DNA from: Singulisphaera acidiphila DSM 18658
Lineage (GTDB): Bacteria; Planctomycetota; Planctomycetia; Isosphaerales; Isosphaeraceae
DNA: 64,000 bases
Assembly (NCBI RefSeq): GCF_000242455.2
Contig: NC_019892.1
Location: 4,340,001 to 4,404,000 of the forward strand
Direction of reading: 5' to 3'
The notes below the pieces were generated by a model. It did not search any database. It saw only the letters and a program-made list of their open reading frames with translations, and had not been told where the DNA came from. The position numbers and the translations under genes are program-made. Shown in pieces: positions 8,120 to 15,712 of this stretch (positions within the stretch are counted from its first letter, which is position 1; each line of letters opens with the position of its first letter).

Positions 8120-9079
8120 TCAAGGCTTCACGCTCGAATCCTTGGACGTTTTGAGGTGCTCGTCAAACCAATCGACGAAGAGAAGCACGTCTTTATCGAT
8201 GTTGGGCCAGCCATGAACCGCGCCTGGCTTGGGGACCAGCTTCGCCTCGACGTTCGCTTTCTTCAATTTCTCGACGATCAGTTCCGCTTGCTGGATAGGA
8301 ACCAGCTTGTCAGCATCACCATGAATGATGAGCGTCGGCGGATCGTCCGAGCTGACATGAGTGATCGGCGAGATCTGCACACCGATTTCCGTGATCTTGG
8401 CCTCGTCGGTGATTCGCTCGAATCGGCCCGTGGCTTTGTCGGCTTCGTGGAAGTCGAAGGGAGCCTGAAAACCTTTAAGGATTCCCCGGCCGATCGCGTT
8501 CTCACCCGGCTTGCCATAGTTCAAAAAGTCGGTGGGCGGGAAGAAGCAGGCGACCGCCTGCACGCGACTGGAGGTTCGATCAACGGCATCCTTGGAATCC
8601 GGATTACCGAGATCGCCCGCGGTCCCTTGCATGAGCGAAAGGTGTCCCCCCGCCGAAGCCCCAAAAATGCCAAGCCGTTCGGGGTCGACCCCGTACTCTT
8701 TAGCACTATAACGAATAAAACGGATCGCCCGGTTCATATCGGTGAGAACTTCGGGGATAGTGAATTTCGGCTGGCTGCCGTGGACGACGGCGAACACCGT
8801 ATAACCCCGGTCGAGAAACGGCTTGACGAAGGGGGGTTCAGGGCTGATCGCGTCGTGCGACGAGAACCAGCCGCCGCTGACGACCCAGACAATCCCCAGC
8901 CCATTCGCGTCCTTCTTGGGCGTGAAGACGTCCAAGGTCAGCGCTGAGCCGAACTTCCGGCCATAGACGACGTCAACCTTGCGGGTAAAGGTTGGCTCAT
9001 CGGCCGACAGACTGATCGTAGGGAGGAAAACCAGGGAGAGCACAAGGCCGAGGGCCGCCGGTGGAAGGTCACGATTCAT
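8120..9079 (-). CDS. Secreted alpha/beta hydrolase (acetyl-esterase type)
   Basis: A 319-aa protein with a signal peptide (PAALGLVLSLVFLPTISLSA, cleavage before DEP). The mature part is an alpha/beta hydrolase of the BD-FAE/acetyl esterase kind. VVSGGWFSSHD forms the oxyanion-hole strand, GASAGG (around residue 149) is the nucleophile elbow, HGDADKLVP carries the acid residue, and GAVHGWP near the C-terminus carries the catalytic His. The full triad is therefore visible. The likely activity is de-esterification of a carbohydrate or small ester outside the cytoplasm. It is a single-gene unit with its own hairpin downstream. Confidence 0.88.
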   Translation of the reverse strand: MNRDLPPAALGLVLSLVFLPTISLSADEPTFTRKVDVVYGRKFGSALTLDVFTPKKDANGLGIVWVVSGGWFSSHDAISPEPPFVKPFLDRGYTVFAVVHGSQPKFTIPEVLTDMNRAIRFIRYSAKEYGVDPERLGIFGASAGGHLSLMQGTAGDLGNPDSKDAVDRTSSRVQAVACFFPPTDFLNYGKPGENAIGRGILKGFQAPFDFHEADKATGRFERITDEAKITEIGVQISPITHVSSDDPPTLIIHGDADKLVPIQQAELIVEKLKKANVEAKLVPKPGAVHGWPNIDKDVLLFVDWFDEHLKTSKDSSVKP

Positions 9080-9259
9080 CAGTCGAGTCCCGGGAGGAGG
9101 GCTGTGCGATCAAAGGAGGGCCCGACGATGATAACAGGCAGGGAAGGCCAAAGAAAAGGATCTACCTGCGGTCATAAAAGTCATCTCCGCGAGAGCTTTC
9201 GGGAAGTGGCCGGAAGGCTTGAGATCCCGGCCGACCCCCGATCGACTGGCCGCGAAGGC

Positions 9260-9889
9260 TCAACGCGTCCACACATTGACGACCATGCGGGCGACGACAA
9301 CATAGGCGTTCTCCCAGTCGCCGCTCCGGAAGAACTGCACCGGGGCGTCGGGCGAACCGATAAACGGGCGCAGAGTCCAGCCCATCTGGATCCCCACGAA
9401 CGCGTAGAGGACGATCCAGGTCCAGAGCAACCAGCGATGCCTCGGCGACCGGGCAATGAGGGGCCGGTAGGCGCGCGTCAAGACGATCTGAGCGGCCAGG
9501 CTCGCTATGGAGAACATAGCGGCGTTGAACAGGATCGCCGCCTGGTAGCCCGCCGACGAGGCGTACCAGAGCAAAGTCAGAGGCGCCAGCGCCACCAGCA
9601 CGATCGTGACGGTGGCTTGCGAGGCCGCGATCGCCCGGACGGCCTCGGCGAAGTCGGCGCGAACCCCAAGCAGCGTGTTCATGACGAGATAACTTGGCAG
9701 GCTCAACAGCAAGGTCGCCAACAGCAGCAAGGGGACCTTGACGGCCGAGTAAACCACCTGCCAGAACAGGCCTCCGAACGCTCCCATCACGCTCCCGTAG
9801 ACCAGGCCGCAGACGACGATCAAGGTCCAGGGATAGGTGGAGGAACGTCCTCGGAGCACGGCGTCGGCTCGGCCCAGCAAGTCTCTCAT
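9260..9889 (-). CDS. Multi-pass membrane protein, second of a paralogous pair
   Basis: A 209-aa protein with about five or six hydrophobic helices. Its start (9889) overlaps the upstream gene's stop as ATGA, so translation is coupled. It is a clear paralog of that neighbour: VYGSVMGAF, SAVKVPLLLL, LPSYLVMNTLLG and MGWTLRPFIGSP align with IYGACMGSF, STVKVPALFF, FPSLYVFNALVG and MSWVLRPFIGDP. The shared GxxMGxF helix and the (M)xWxLRPFIGxP loop at the C-terminal end are the family signature. The last ~30 residues (FFRSGDWENAY) are cytoplasmic or periplasmic. The family is not one I can name. A hetero-oligomer with its partner is a reasonable guess. Confidence 0.8.
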   Translation of the reverse strand: MRDLLGRADAVLRGRSSTYPWTLIVVCGLVYGSVMGAFGGLFWQVVYSAVKVPLLLLATLLLSLPSYLVMNTLLGVRADFAEAVRAIAASQATVTIVLVALAPLTLLWYASSAGYQAAILFNAAMFSIASLAAQIVLTRAYRPLIARSPRHRWLLWTWIVLYAFVGIQMGWTLRPFIGSPDAPVQFFRSGDWENAYVVVARMVVNVWTR

Positions 9890-10680
9890 GAGAACAGACT
9901 CACCAGAGCCGACCAGACCGCCTCGAAGAAATTCGACTCCCGGCCCCGGAACCAGGCGAACGGACGGCCCGGGTCGCCGATGAACGGGCGGAGCACCCAA
10001 CTCATCTGGGCTCCGACCAGCCCGAACAGGATGACCCAGCACCGAAACAAGGCCTTCACATGGCGGCCGAGCACCTGGTCTTCGAGCGGGTCGAGAGCAC
10101 TCGGGACCGACGGCTCATGCGTTTCTCCCTTGGTCTCACCGACCCACTCCGTGGCCTCGGTCGGCGCGGGCTCGCGAGGAACGATACTCAGCCGATGCAA
10201 GGTTTGCAGTAAAAAGACCAACCCCATCGTCCCGGAAACCGCGAACACCACGACGTTCGCCACGATCATAAACGAATACGTGCTCGTACTGACCGAGAAG
10301 AAGGCGACGATCGGTCCGAGCGAGGACAAGACCGCAACCATGACGGCCATCGAGGCCAGGAGAAGCCGGAGGACCGAGTTGACTTCGAGCCGAGACCCCA
10401 CCAACGCGTTGAAGACGTAGAGCGAGGGAAAGGTCACAATCAAGGTCAAGAAGAAGAGGGCGGGGACCTTGACGGTCGAGGCGAGCAGTTGCCAGTAGGA
10501 AGGGCCGCCGTCCTTGAGCATGGCAAAGCTTCCCATGCAGGCGCCGTAGATCATCGCCAGAATCATCAGGACGATCGAGAGGCCGCCCAGGCGCACCTCG
10601 ATCGTCCCCCGGCGCAACGCCGACAGCCGTGTCGCCTCTCCCCTCAATATGCGATCGAGATCCTTCCACCATGTCCCCAT
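9886..10680 (-). CDS. Multi-pass membrane protein, first of a paralogous pair
   Basis: A 264-aa protein. The start at 10680 is chosen for the GAGGAGG eight bases upstream; longer in-frame starts lack one. The first ~35 residues are soluble (KDLDRILRGEATRL), followed by about six membrane helices. A hydrophilic insert of ~45 residues between helices 4 and 5 (PREPAPTEATEW to LEDQVLGRHVK) is absent from the downstream paralog. The conserved MSWVLRPFIGDP signature is at the C-terminal end. It overlaps the paralog gene by four bases, and the two probably form one complex. The upstream leader is unusually AT-rich. Function unknown. Confidence 0.82.
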   Translation of the reverse strand: MGTWWKDLDRILRGEATRLSALRRGTIEVRLGGLSIVLMILAMIYGACMGSFAMLKDGGPSYWQLLASTVKVPALFFLTLIVTFPSLYVFNALVGSRLEVNSVLRLLLASMAVMVAVLSSLGPIVAFFSVSTSTYSFMIVANVVVFAVSGTMGLVFLLQTLHRLSIVPREPAPTEATEWVGETKGETHEPSVPSALDPLEDQVLGRHVKALFRCWVILFGLVGAQMSWVLRPFIGDPGRPFAWFRGRESNFFEAVWSALVSLFS

Positions 10681-10860
10681 CACATCATCCTCCTCAAGAA
10701 GTGACCCATTCGCTCGCCGAGCCTCACTTTGCATCCCAAAGAGCTTTGCGTCAAGAAGAACTTGGAGCGAACAAGCGAGGAGACGGAGACGCAGTGCGGG
10801 ATGTTTCCTAAAGACAACATGCAATGCCGACCACACGGGCAGCCAAGACAAGCCACTACC

Positions 10861-11009
10861 CTTTACGCTTTAACACAATCAATCAACTTGACCAAGATAT
10901 TAATTTATTAAAATTACAAACAAAATCGCAAAGCAACAGAAACATTAAACATTTAAATCATAAATAAATCAAAAAAACACAATATAACAAATTTTCGATT
11001 TTTAAAAAT
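10861..11009. promoter_or_regulatory. AT-rich leader upstream of the membrane-pair operon
   Basis: About 150 bases of strikingly AT-rich DNA (runs such as attaatttattaaaatta and tttttaaaaatc) in an otherwise GC-rich window. It lies 180 bases upstream of the membrane-pair start. A similar but shorter tract (atcaatcaataaacaag) precedes the 854-aa DUF1559 gene. It likely holds promoter or UP-like elements, or a binding site for a nucleoid protein. No clear -35/-10 pair is assigned. The wider gap 10681-11438 has no gene. Confidence 0.4.
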
Positions 11010-11060
11010 CCCGAAGAGGCGACCGTCAGCTCCTGCACTGCCGCCCCTTCGGAGTTGCAA
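11010..11060. repeat. Degenerate copy of the CCCCGAAGGGG palindrome
   Basis: CCCGAAGAGGCGACCGTCAG and, 12 bases on, GCCGCCCCTTCGGAGTTGCAA form an imperfect inverted repeat. Both arms match the arms of the nested palindrome at 28301-28519 (GACCGT, GCCCCTTCGGGGCTGCAA). It is an old, diverged member of the same dispersed family. Confidence 0.55.
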
Positions 11061-11438
11061 GACACGCACACTTCTTTGCGAACTCTCAAATAAGAATAAG
11101 ACTAACGCAAACTTCACACCCTTATCGCATCCTCTTCAAAATCACCGATCCGGCTCGCCGTTATCCGCAAAAATGCCTTAGTGTCAGGGAAGATTGCCTA
11201 GTAGTCAGGCAGTGCCAAGTGGCCATCGGACATTCTCAATTTTCCCTTTATTGGCCGTAAACACCGGTAGCCATAGCGTTTCGACGCTTCTCGACGGGCC
11301 GCGCCACGTTCACGTTTCGGCACTGGTATGCCATTCGCAATCCGTTACCAATGTCGCAGCAGGCCGCCGGAGACTTCCGGCTTCCTCTTCTCCGGAACGG
11401 GCCGGGATGGCGTGCTGTGTTTTTTGATACAAGAAACG

Positions 11439-12326
11439 ATGGAGAATTTCACGTCAATGCTTGGTTACTTGATTGACATGGACGGCGTGATTTACCGGGG
11501 CGGTCAACTCATCCCCGGTGCCGACCACTTTATCAATGAACTCCGCAAAGCGGAGGTCCCGTTCCGATTCCTGACCAACAATAGCCAGCGGACGCGTCGC
11601 GACGTGGCGACCCGGCTCCAGCGCCTCGGTATCGACGTGGAGGAGGAACACGTCTATACCTGCGCCATGGCGACCGCCCGCTTCCTGGCCCAGCAAACGC
11701 CGAGGGGCACCGCCTACGTGATCGGCGAAGGAGGGCTGCTGACGGCCCTCCACGAGAACGGCTACTCGATCGTGGACCGCGACCCTGACTACGTCGTCGT
11801 CGGCGAAGGGCGAACGATCAGCTTCGAGATGGTCGAGGCCGCCCTGGAGATGATTCTGAAAGGGGCGAAGCTGGTCGCCACCAACCTCGATCCCAACTGC
11901 CCCACCGTCTCGGGCCTCCGCCCCGGCTGTGGCGCCACCGTGGCCATGCTCGAGACGGCCAGCGGAGTCAAGGCGTTCAGCGTGGGTAAGCCAAGCCCAT
12001 ACATGCTCCGAGGCGCCCGCAAGGAACTGGGGCTGACGACCGACCAGACCGTCGTCATCGGCGACACGATGGAAACCGATATCCTCGGCGGCGTCCAACT
12101 CGGATTCAAGACGATCCTGGTCCTCAGCGGCGGCACCAACCGCGAAGACCTGGACCACTACGCCTACCAGCCGGACCGGATCGTCGAGTCGATCGCCGAC
12201 CTCGATCACGCCGACCTGATCCACGGATTCACCGGCACGGCCACATCGCCGCGCCATCGAAACAACGGCAGGACGCGACAGGAACCCGCCCTTTCGGCCG
12301 TCGCAGACCGAGAGTGGCAGCGATAA
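11439..12326 (+). CDS. HAD-superfamily (subfamily IIA, NagD-like) sugar phosphatase
   Basis: A 295-aa cytoplasmic phosphatase. Motif I DMDGVIYRG holds the Asp nucleophile and general acid; motif II is LTNNSQRTRRD; the Lys of motif III is in GKPSPYM; and motif IV is GDTMETDILGG with acidic Mg2+ ligands. The IIA cap lies between motifs II and III (YTCAMATARFL to TVSGLRPGCG). NagD-like enzymes dephosphorylate nucleotides or sugar phosphates; the exact substrate is unknown. ATG 11439 has only a weak AAGAAA upstream, and ATG 11457 is an alternative. The C-terminal ~30 residues after FTGTATSP are Arg-rich and variable. A strong hairpin follows. Confidence 0.88.
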   Translation: MENFTSMLGYLIDMDGVIYRGGQLIPGADHFINELRKAEVPFRFLTNNSQRTRRDVATRLQRLGIDVEEEHVYTCAMATARFLAQQTPRGTAYVIGEGGLLTALHENGYSIVDRDPDYVVVGEGRTISFEMVEAALEMILKGAKLVATNLDPNCPTVSGLRPGCGATVAMLETASGVKAFSVGKPSPYMLRGARKELGLTTDQTVVIGDTMETDILGGVQLGFKTILVLSGGTNREDLDHYAYQPDRIVESIADLDHADLIHGFTGTATSPRHRNNGRTRQEPALSAVADREWQR

Positions 12327-12333
12327 GAACCGG

Positions 12334-12362
12334 CGCCCCGAATGCCTCTCGCATTCGGGGCG
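12334..12362 (+). terminator. Hairpin after the HAD phosphatase gene
   Basis: A 12-bp perfect stem CGCCCCGAATGC (12334-12345) / GCATTCGGGGCG (12351-12362) with a CTCTC loop, eight bases past the stop. No U run follows. The convergent small gene ends at 12403, so the hairpin may serve both. Confidence 0.65.
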
Positions 12363-12402
12363 CGGCAGCGGAGTGGAGCAAAGACCGGGCGAACCGAACC
12401 GT

Positions 12403-12672
12403 TCAACAGCCGGTCAGGCAGGGAATGCAAAGGGGCGACCGGATCCCGATCCCGGCTCGCCCCTTCTCGCTGCGCGGTTGCGCCGGTACGAAGGTCCAGG
12501 GGCGAACGTCGTGGTCAGCTTCGACCACTTCGTCCTCTTGAGCCAGCAAGATCGTTAGACGATTCCTCAGCAACGCGGCCTCGGGCAGCATCAAATCGGG
12601 GGCACACAGACGATCCATCAGCTTGTGCAAAGCCTCGAGCCGCTCGGTCTTTTTCTCCAGTCTCGCCATCAT
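12403..12672 (-). CDS. Small hypothetical protein, helical N-terminus
   Basis: An 89-aa protein. The start at 12672 follows AGAAGGGATCGG. Residues 1-50 form a charged heptad-like helix region (MARLEKKTERLEALHKLMDRL, then LLRNRLTILLAQEDE), probably a coiled coil or helical hairpin. The C-terminal 35 residues (RPWTFVPAQPRSEKG) look unstructured. It converges on the HAD gene. I recognise no family. The ribosome binding site and the structured N-terminus make it more likely real than not. Confidence 0.5.
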   Translation of the reverse strand: MMARLEKKTERLEALHKLMDRLCAPDLMLPEAALLRNRLTILLAQEDEVVEADHDVRPWTFVPAQPRSEKGRAGIGIRSPLCIPCLTGC

Positions 12673-13005
12673 CCGATCCCTTCTCATTCGCTCCTTTTGA
12701 GACGATTCCTCAGACGTCCAGCCTCGGACCCAAGGGAACCGACATCGTACAGACCCGGAGCCCCGGTCCCAGGTTCACCCACTTGGCAAAACGAGAGGCT
12801 GATCCCAGGCTGATCTCGTTCATGGGTCGGCGGTTGCGGTCAACGCCAAGCCACCGTAAAACGCGACCGTGGCTGACATGCCGGCCTTCCGAACCGCAAG
12901 CCTCTCTGAGAAGGCAACCGCATCAGGCTCGACGCCGCCCCCCCACTCGGATTAGCCTCGGGGCAGTCTTCGGTCCAATCGACGCACGCCAAGGGGACAT
13001 CCTTA
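12673..13005. other. Gap of 333 bases, nothing recognised
   Basis: This region is divergent between the small helical protein and the DUF2127 gene, so it must hold both promoters. AAGGGG near 12990 is the ribosome binding site of the plus-strand gene. I see no repeat or short gene. Confidence 0.4.
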
Positions 13006-13539
13006 ATGAGTTCGCCTTCCAAGCAGAATACTTGGGGCTTGCGCCTCATTGGAACGTTGAAGCTGGCCACCGCCCTAATGCTCGGGGCCGCCGGTTTCGG
13101 GATCTTTCGACTTCTGAATCACGACCTGGGCGACGCCGTGGAGCATTTTGCCCTGCGTCTCCATCTCGACCCCGACAGTCGACTGGTCCATGCCGTCCTC
13201 AACCGGGTGGACGGGATCAAGCAAGGCCAGCTCGAAGCGCTCGGCCTGGGAACCTTCTTCTACGCACTTCTGGAACTCGTCGAAGGGGTGGGCCTCCTCT
13301 TGAGGCGACACTGGGCCGAATACCTGACCATCCTCGCCACCGTCCTGTTACTTCCACTGGAATTTTACGAGTTGGCGCACAAAGTCAACCTGTTCAGGGT
13401 ACTGGTGCTCCTGGCCAACCTCGCGATTCTGGCCTACCTGATCTTCAAACTGCGCCATCGCGACGGCCAGGCGACGGTGGGCGAAGCGACCGCGCCGAGC
13501 CACGCGCAGGCAGATTCTCCCCCTCAAAAGGATTCTTGA
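13006..13539 (+). CDS. DUF2127 membrane protein
   Basis: A 177-aa protein with four hydrophobic segments, at about residues 17-35, 75-95, 103-122 and 128-148. The opening LRLIGTLKLATALMLGAAGFG, the loop FALRLHLDPDSRLV and the VNLFRVLVLLANLAILAYLIFKLR end match DUF2127 proteins as I know them. Members are small inner-membrane proteins without a known function. The polar tail (~30 residues) is probably cytoplasmic. It lies 89 bases upstream of the DUF1223 gene on the same strand and may be co-transcribed. Confidence 0.8.
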   Translation: MSSPSKQNTWGLRLIGTLKLATALMLGAAGFGIFRLLNHDLGDAVEHFALRLHLDPDSRLVHAVLNRVDGIKQGQLEALGLGTFFYALLELVEGVGLLLRRHWAEYLTILATVLLLPLEFYELAHKVNLFRVLVLLANLAILAYLIFKLRHRDGQATVGEATAPSHAQADSPPQKDS

Positions 13540-13628
13540 ATATTCGCGTCTCTAGCCTCGTCCAAAGAACCGATGACCCCGCGTGGGGTGAGGCGGATCT
13601 CCCAAATCAAGTCGGAGCAACCCAAAGG

Positions 13629-14471
13629 ATGCGAGGCTCGACATTATTCTGGCTGACCTCGATCGCGTTGCTGTCTCCCGGTTCAGGAGCCGCACTCGCT
13701 CAGCCGGCCAATCCGGAGGGATCGGGATCTCGACGCGTCGTTCTCGTGGAGTTGTATACCTCTCAAGGCTGCGACATGTGCCCCGAAGCCGAGAAGAACC
13801 TCGGGATCCTGGCCGGGCGGGAGCGGCGGATCGTTCCCATCGCGTTTCATGTGGATTACTTCAACAGGCCGTGGAAAGACCCGTTCTCCGAGGCACTCTA
13901 CAGCCAGCGTCAAATGGCCTTTAACTCACTCTACACCAAGCCCAAGAACAAAGAGTACGGTCTCTACTACACCCCCATGATGATGATCGACGGCGAGCAG
14001 TCGATCAACGGCCGCGACCCCGCCGGAGCCGAGGCTGCCATCCGCCGCGCCCTGGCAAAGAAACCGCAAGTGACGCTGAAGACCACGCTCGAGCTCACGA
14101 ACGACACGCGAACCGGGAAATTGGCGGTGAAGGTGGCCCCCCGCTCCCCGGTCGCTCAGGACAAGGAACTCTTGGTCTGTGCCGTCCTCCGTGAGGATGG
14201 GGTCGTGACCAAGGTCGAGTCGGGGGAGAATGCCAAGAAGACACTGACCGCCCGGTTCCCCGCGCGGGCGACAAAATTCTCGCTCATCGAGCTCAAAAGC
14301 AAGGGAGAGAGCGAGAAGTTGCTGAGCTTCACGTTTGATCGCGACCCCGCGTGGAACGTCGAGAAGCTCGACCTTGCCGTGTTCGTGCAGGACAAAGCAA
14401 CCGGTGTCATCTACCAGGCCGCCGACCTCCCCTGGCGATCGACCCCAGGCACAGCGACTTCGGAAAAATAA
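13629..14471 (+). CDS. DUF1223 secreted thioredoxin-like protein
   Basis: A 280-aa protein. A signal peptide (LFWLTSIALLSPGSGAALAQ) begins at the ATG at 13629; the open frame runs ~1.3 kb further upstream but is non-coding there. The mature N-domain is thioredoxin-like: VELYTSQGCDMCPEAEKNL carries a CxxC redox motif (C-D-M-C), and FHVDYFNRPWKDPFS and YYTPMMMIDG follow, all characteristic of DUF1223. The C-terminal ~110 residues form a beta-rich domain (VTLKTTLELTNDTRTGKL). The family is probably periplasmic and redox-active, but no substrate is known. Confidence 0.85.
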   Translation: MRGSTLFWLTSIALLSPGSGAALAQPANPEGSGSRRVVLVELYTSQGCDMCPEAEKNLGILAGRERRIVPIAFHVDYFNRPWKDPFSEALYSQRQMAFNSLYTKPKNKEYGLYYTPMMMIDGEQSINGRDPAGAEAAIRRALAKKPQVTLKTTLELTNDTRTGKLAVKVAPRSPVAQDKELLVCAVLREDGVVTKVESGENAKKTLTARFPARATKFSLIELKSKGESEKLLSFTFDRDPAWNVEKLDLAVFVQDKATGVIYQAADLPWRSTPGTATSEK

Positions 14472-14548
14472 CGCAGGCGAACCAGTCTTCTGCTACGGAA
14501 AACCCTTGTCTTTCAACACTTTCGCTTTGGGGTCTACGAACATACAAG

Positions 14549-15502
14549 TCAGGGTTTCTTGGACGTTCGCTTCAGCTGATCTCGGACAACGTCCATGAAG
14601 GCGATTACCGATTGGAACGGCGGCGCCCCTTTCCTGCGGACCTGATAGACGACCGTCCCGCCGAAATGGCGGTTCATGACGCGATGGTGAAGCCCTGGAT
14701 GAGGCGCGGAGAGTGATGAAGAGAAGATCAAGCCAATCCCGAAACCCATCCGCACATACTGGCAAACCGTCGTGGTGAAGATCGCCTCGACCAGCTTCGG
14801 TTCCGTCAACGAAACGCCGGCCTTGTCGAGGACGGCCGTGACGCTGAGGTCGGGGAGCCCGCGCAAGCCGTTGAGCAGCGGATATTCGCCAAGATCGGCC
14901 GGACGAATGCTACGGCGAAGGGCCAGAGGATGGTCGATCGGCGTGACCAGGGTGATGTCCACTTCATAGACCGGTTGGAACTCGATCCAGGGGTGGAGCC
15001 GGACCAGATCGGGGCCTCGGTCGTGAAGGAGTCCGACATCGGCCTCACCGGACTCGACGGCGGCGAGGATCTGGTCGTCCCACAGTTCCTTGAGAGCAAG
15101 CTGGACGTCCGGCTGGACCCGGCGGAATTCCGCAGCGCACTCGGGCAAGTCTTCAGCGAGGATCCGTGGCGAAGCGGCAAGGACCAGGCGAGGGGCAAGC
15201 TGGGCCCTTGCTTCGTGAAACCGCCGCTTGAGCGTCGCGGCCCCCGAGACCAACGGACCAATCATGTCGGCAAGCAACCGGCCGGCCTCGGTGAGGCGGC
15301 AGCCCCGGCCCCGCGGCTCGAGCAGGCTCTCACCAAAGTCCAACTCCAAGGCCCGGACCTGCTGCCAAACCGTCGGGTTAGCCAATCCCAGACTCTTCGC
15401 CGCGGCAGAGAAGCTGCCCAGACGGGCCGTTTCGTGAAAGCTCCGCAACTGCTGGGCAGTGGTGTCCTTGTAAACGCGAGATTTCGCGGAGAGACGGCCC
15501 AT
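14549..15502 (-). CDS. LysR-family transcriptional regulator
   Basis: A 317-aa regulator. The N-terminal winged helix covers about residues 15-75, with the recognition region SFSAAAKSLGLANPTVWQQVRALE and the wing LLEPRGRGCRLTEAGR. The substrate-binding domain (~95-300) has two Rossmann-like halves (RLVLAASPRILAEDLPE; EADVGLLHDRG; VYEVDITLVTPIDHPLA). The spacing resembles CysB/Cbl-type LysR proteins, but the ligand is not inferable. It converges on the DUF1223 gene. The divergent neighbour needed for classic LysR autoregulation is missing: the next gene upstream also ends toward it. Confidence 0.87.
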   Translation of the reverse strand: MGRLSAKSRVYKDTTAQQLRSFHETARLGSFSAAAKSLGLANPTVWQQVRALELDFGESLLEPRGRGCRLTEAGRLLADMIGPLVSGAATLKRRFHEARAQLAPRLVLAASPRILAEDLPECAAEFRRVQPDVQLALKELWDDQILAAVESGEADVGLLHDRGPDLVRLHPWIEFQPVYEVDITLVTPIDHPLALRRSIRPADLGEYPLLNGLRGLPDLSVTAVLDKAGVSLTEPKLVEAIFTTTVCQYVRMGFGIGLIFSSSLSAPHPGLHHRVMNRHFGGTVVYQVRRKGAPPFQSVIAFMDVVRDQLKRTSKKP

Positions 15503-15657
15503 GGAAAACCCTTCGTCTTAGACTAACAGGGCATTCGGATGATCGGACTCCACTATAAGCCAGAGCGGCCCGTTCGTCGAGCAGCACCATGGGATGACTT
15601 GTGATTGTGATGACTTCGTTCCCAACCAAACGTTCTGAGCGCCGGGTTCCCCTGCCG

Positions 15658-15687
15658 CTCCGAGGCAAAGGCAAGGGTGCCTCGGAG
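15658..15687 (-). terminator. Hairpin after the 854-aa DUF1559 gene
   Basis: CTCCGAGGCA (15658-15667) and TGCCTCGGAG (15678-15687) form a 10-bp perfect stem with a 10-base loop, 26 bases past the stop of the minus-strand gene. It lies upstream of the LysR gene, so it separates the two units. Confidence 0.6.
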
Positions 15688-15712
15688 GCAAGGCAGGAGT
15701 GAGTTGGCCCGC

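Noticed and set aside
9104..10420. 438-codon plus-strand frame opposite the membrane pair
   Set aside because: The translation is Arg/Gln/His-rich and low-complexity, as expected from the complement of helix-coding GC-rich DNA.
12342..13628. N-terminal extension of the DUF1223 gene
   Set aside because: The 1.3-kb extension is Pro/Arg/Ser-rich, overlaps the DUF2127 gene, and the true start has a signal peptide.
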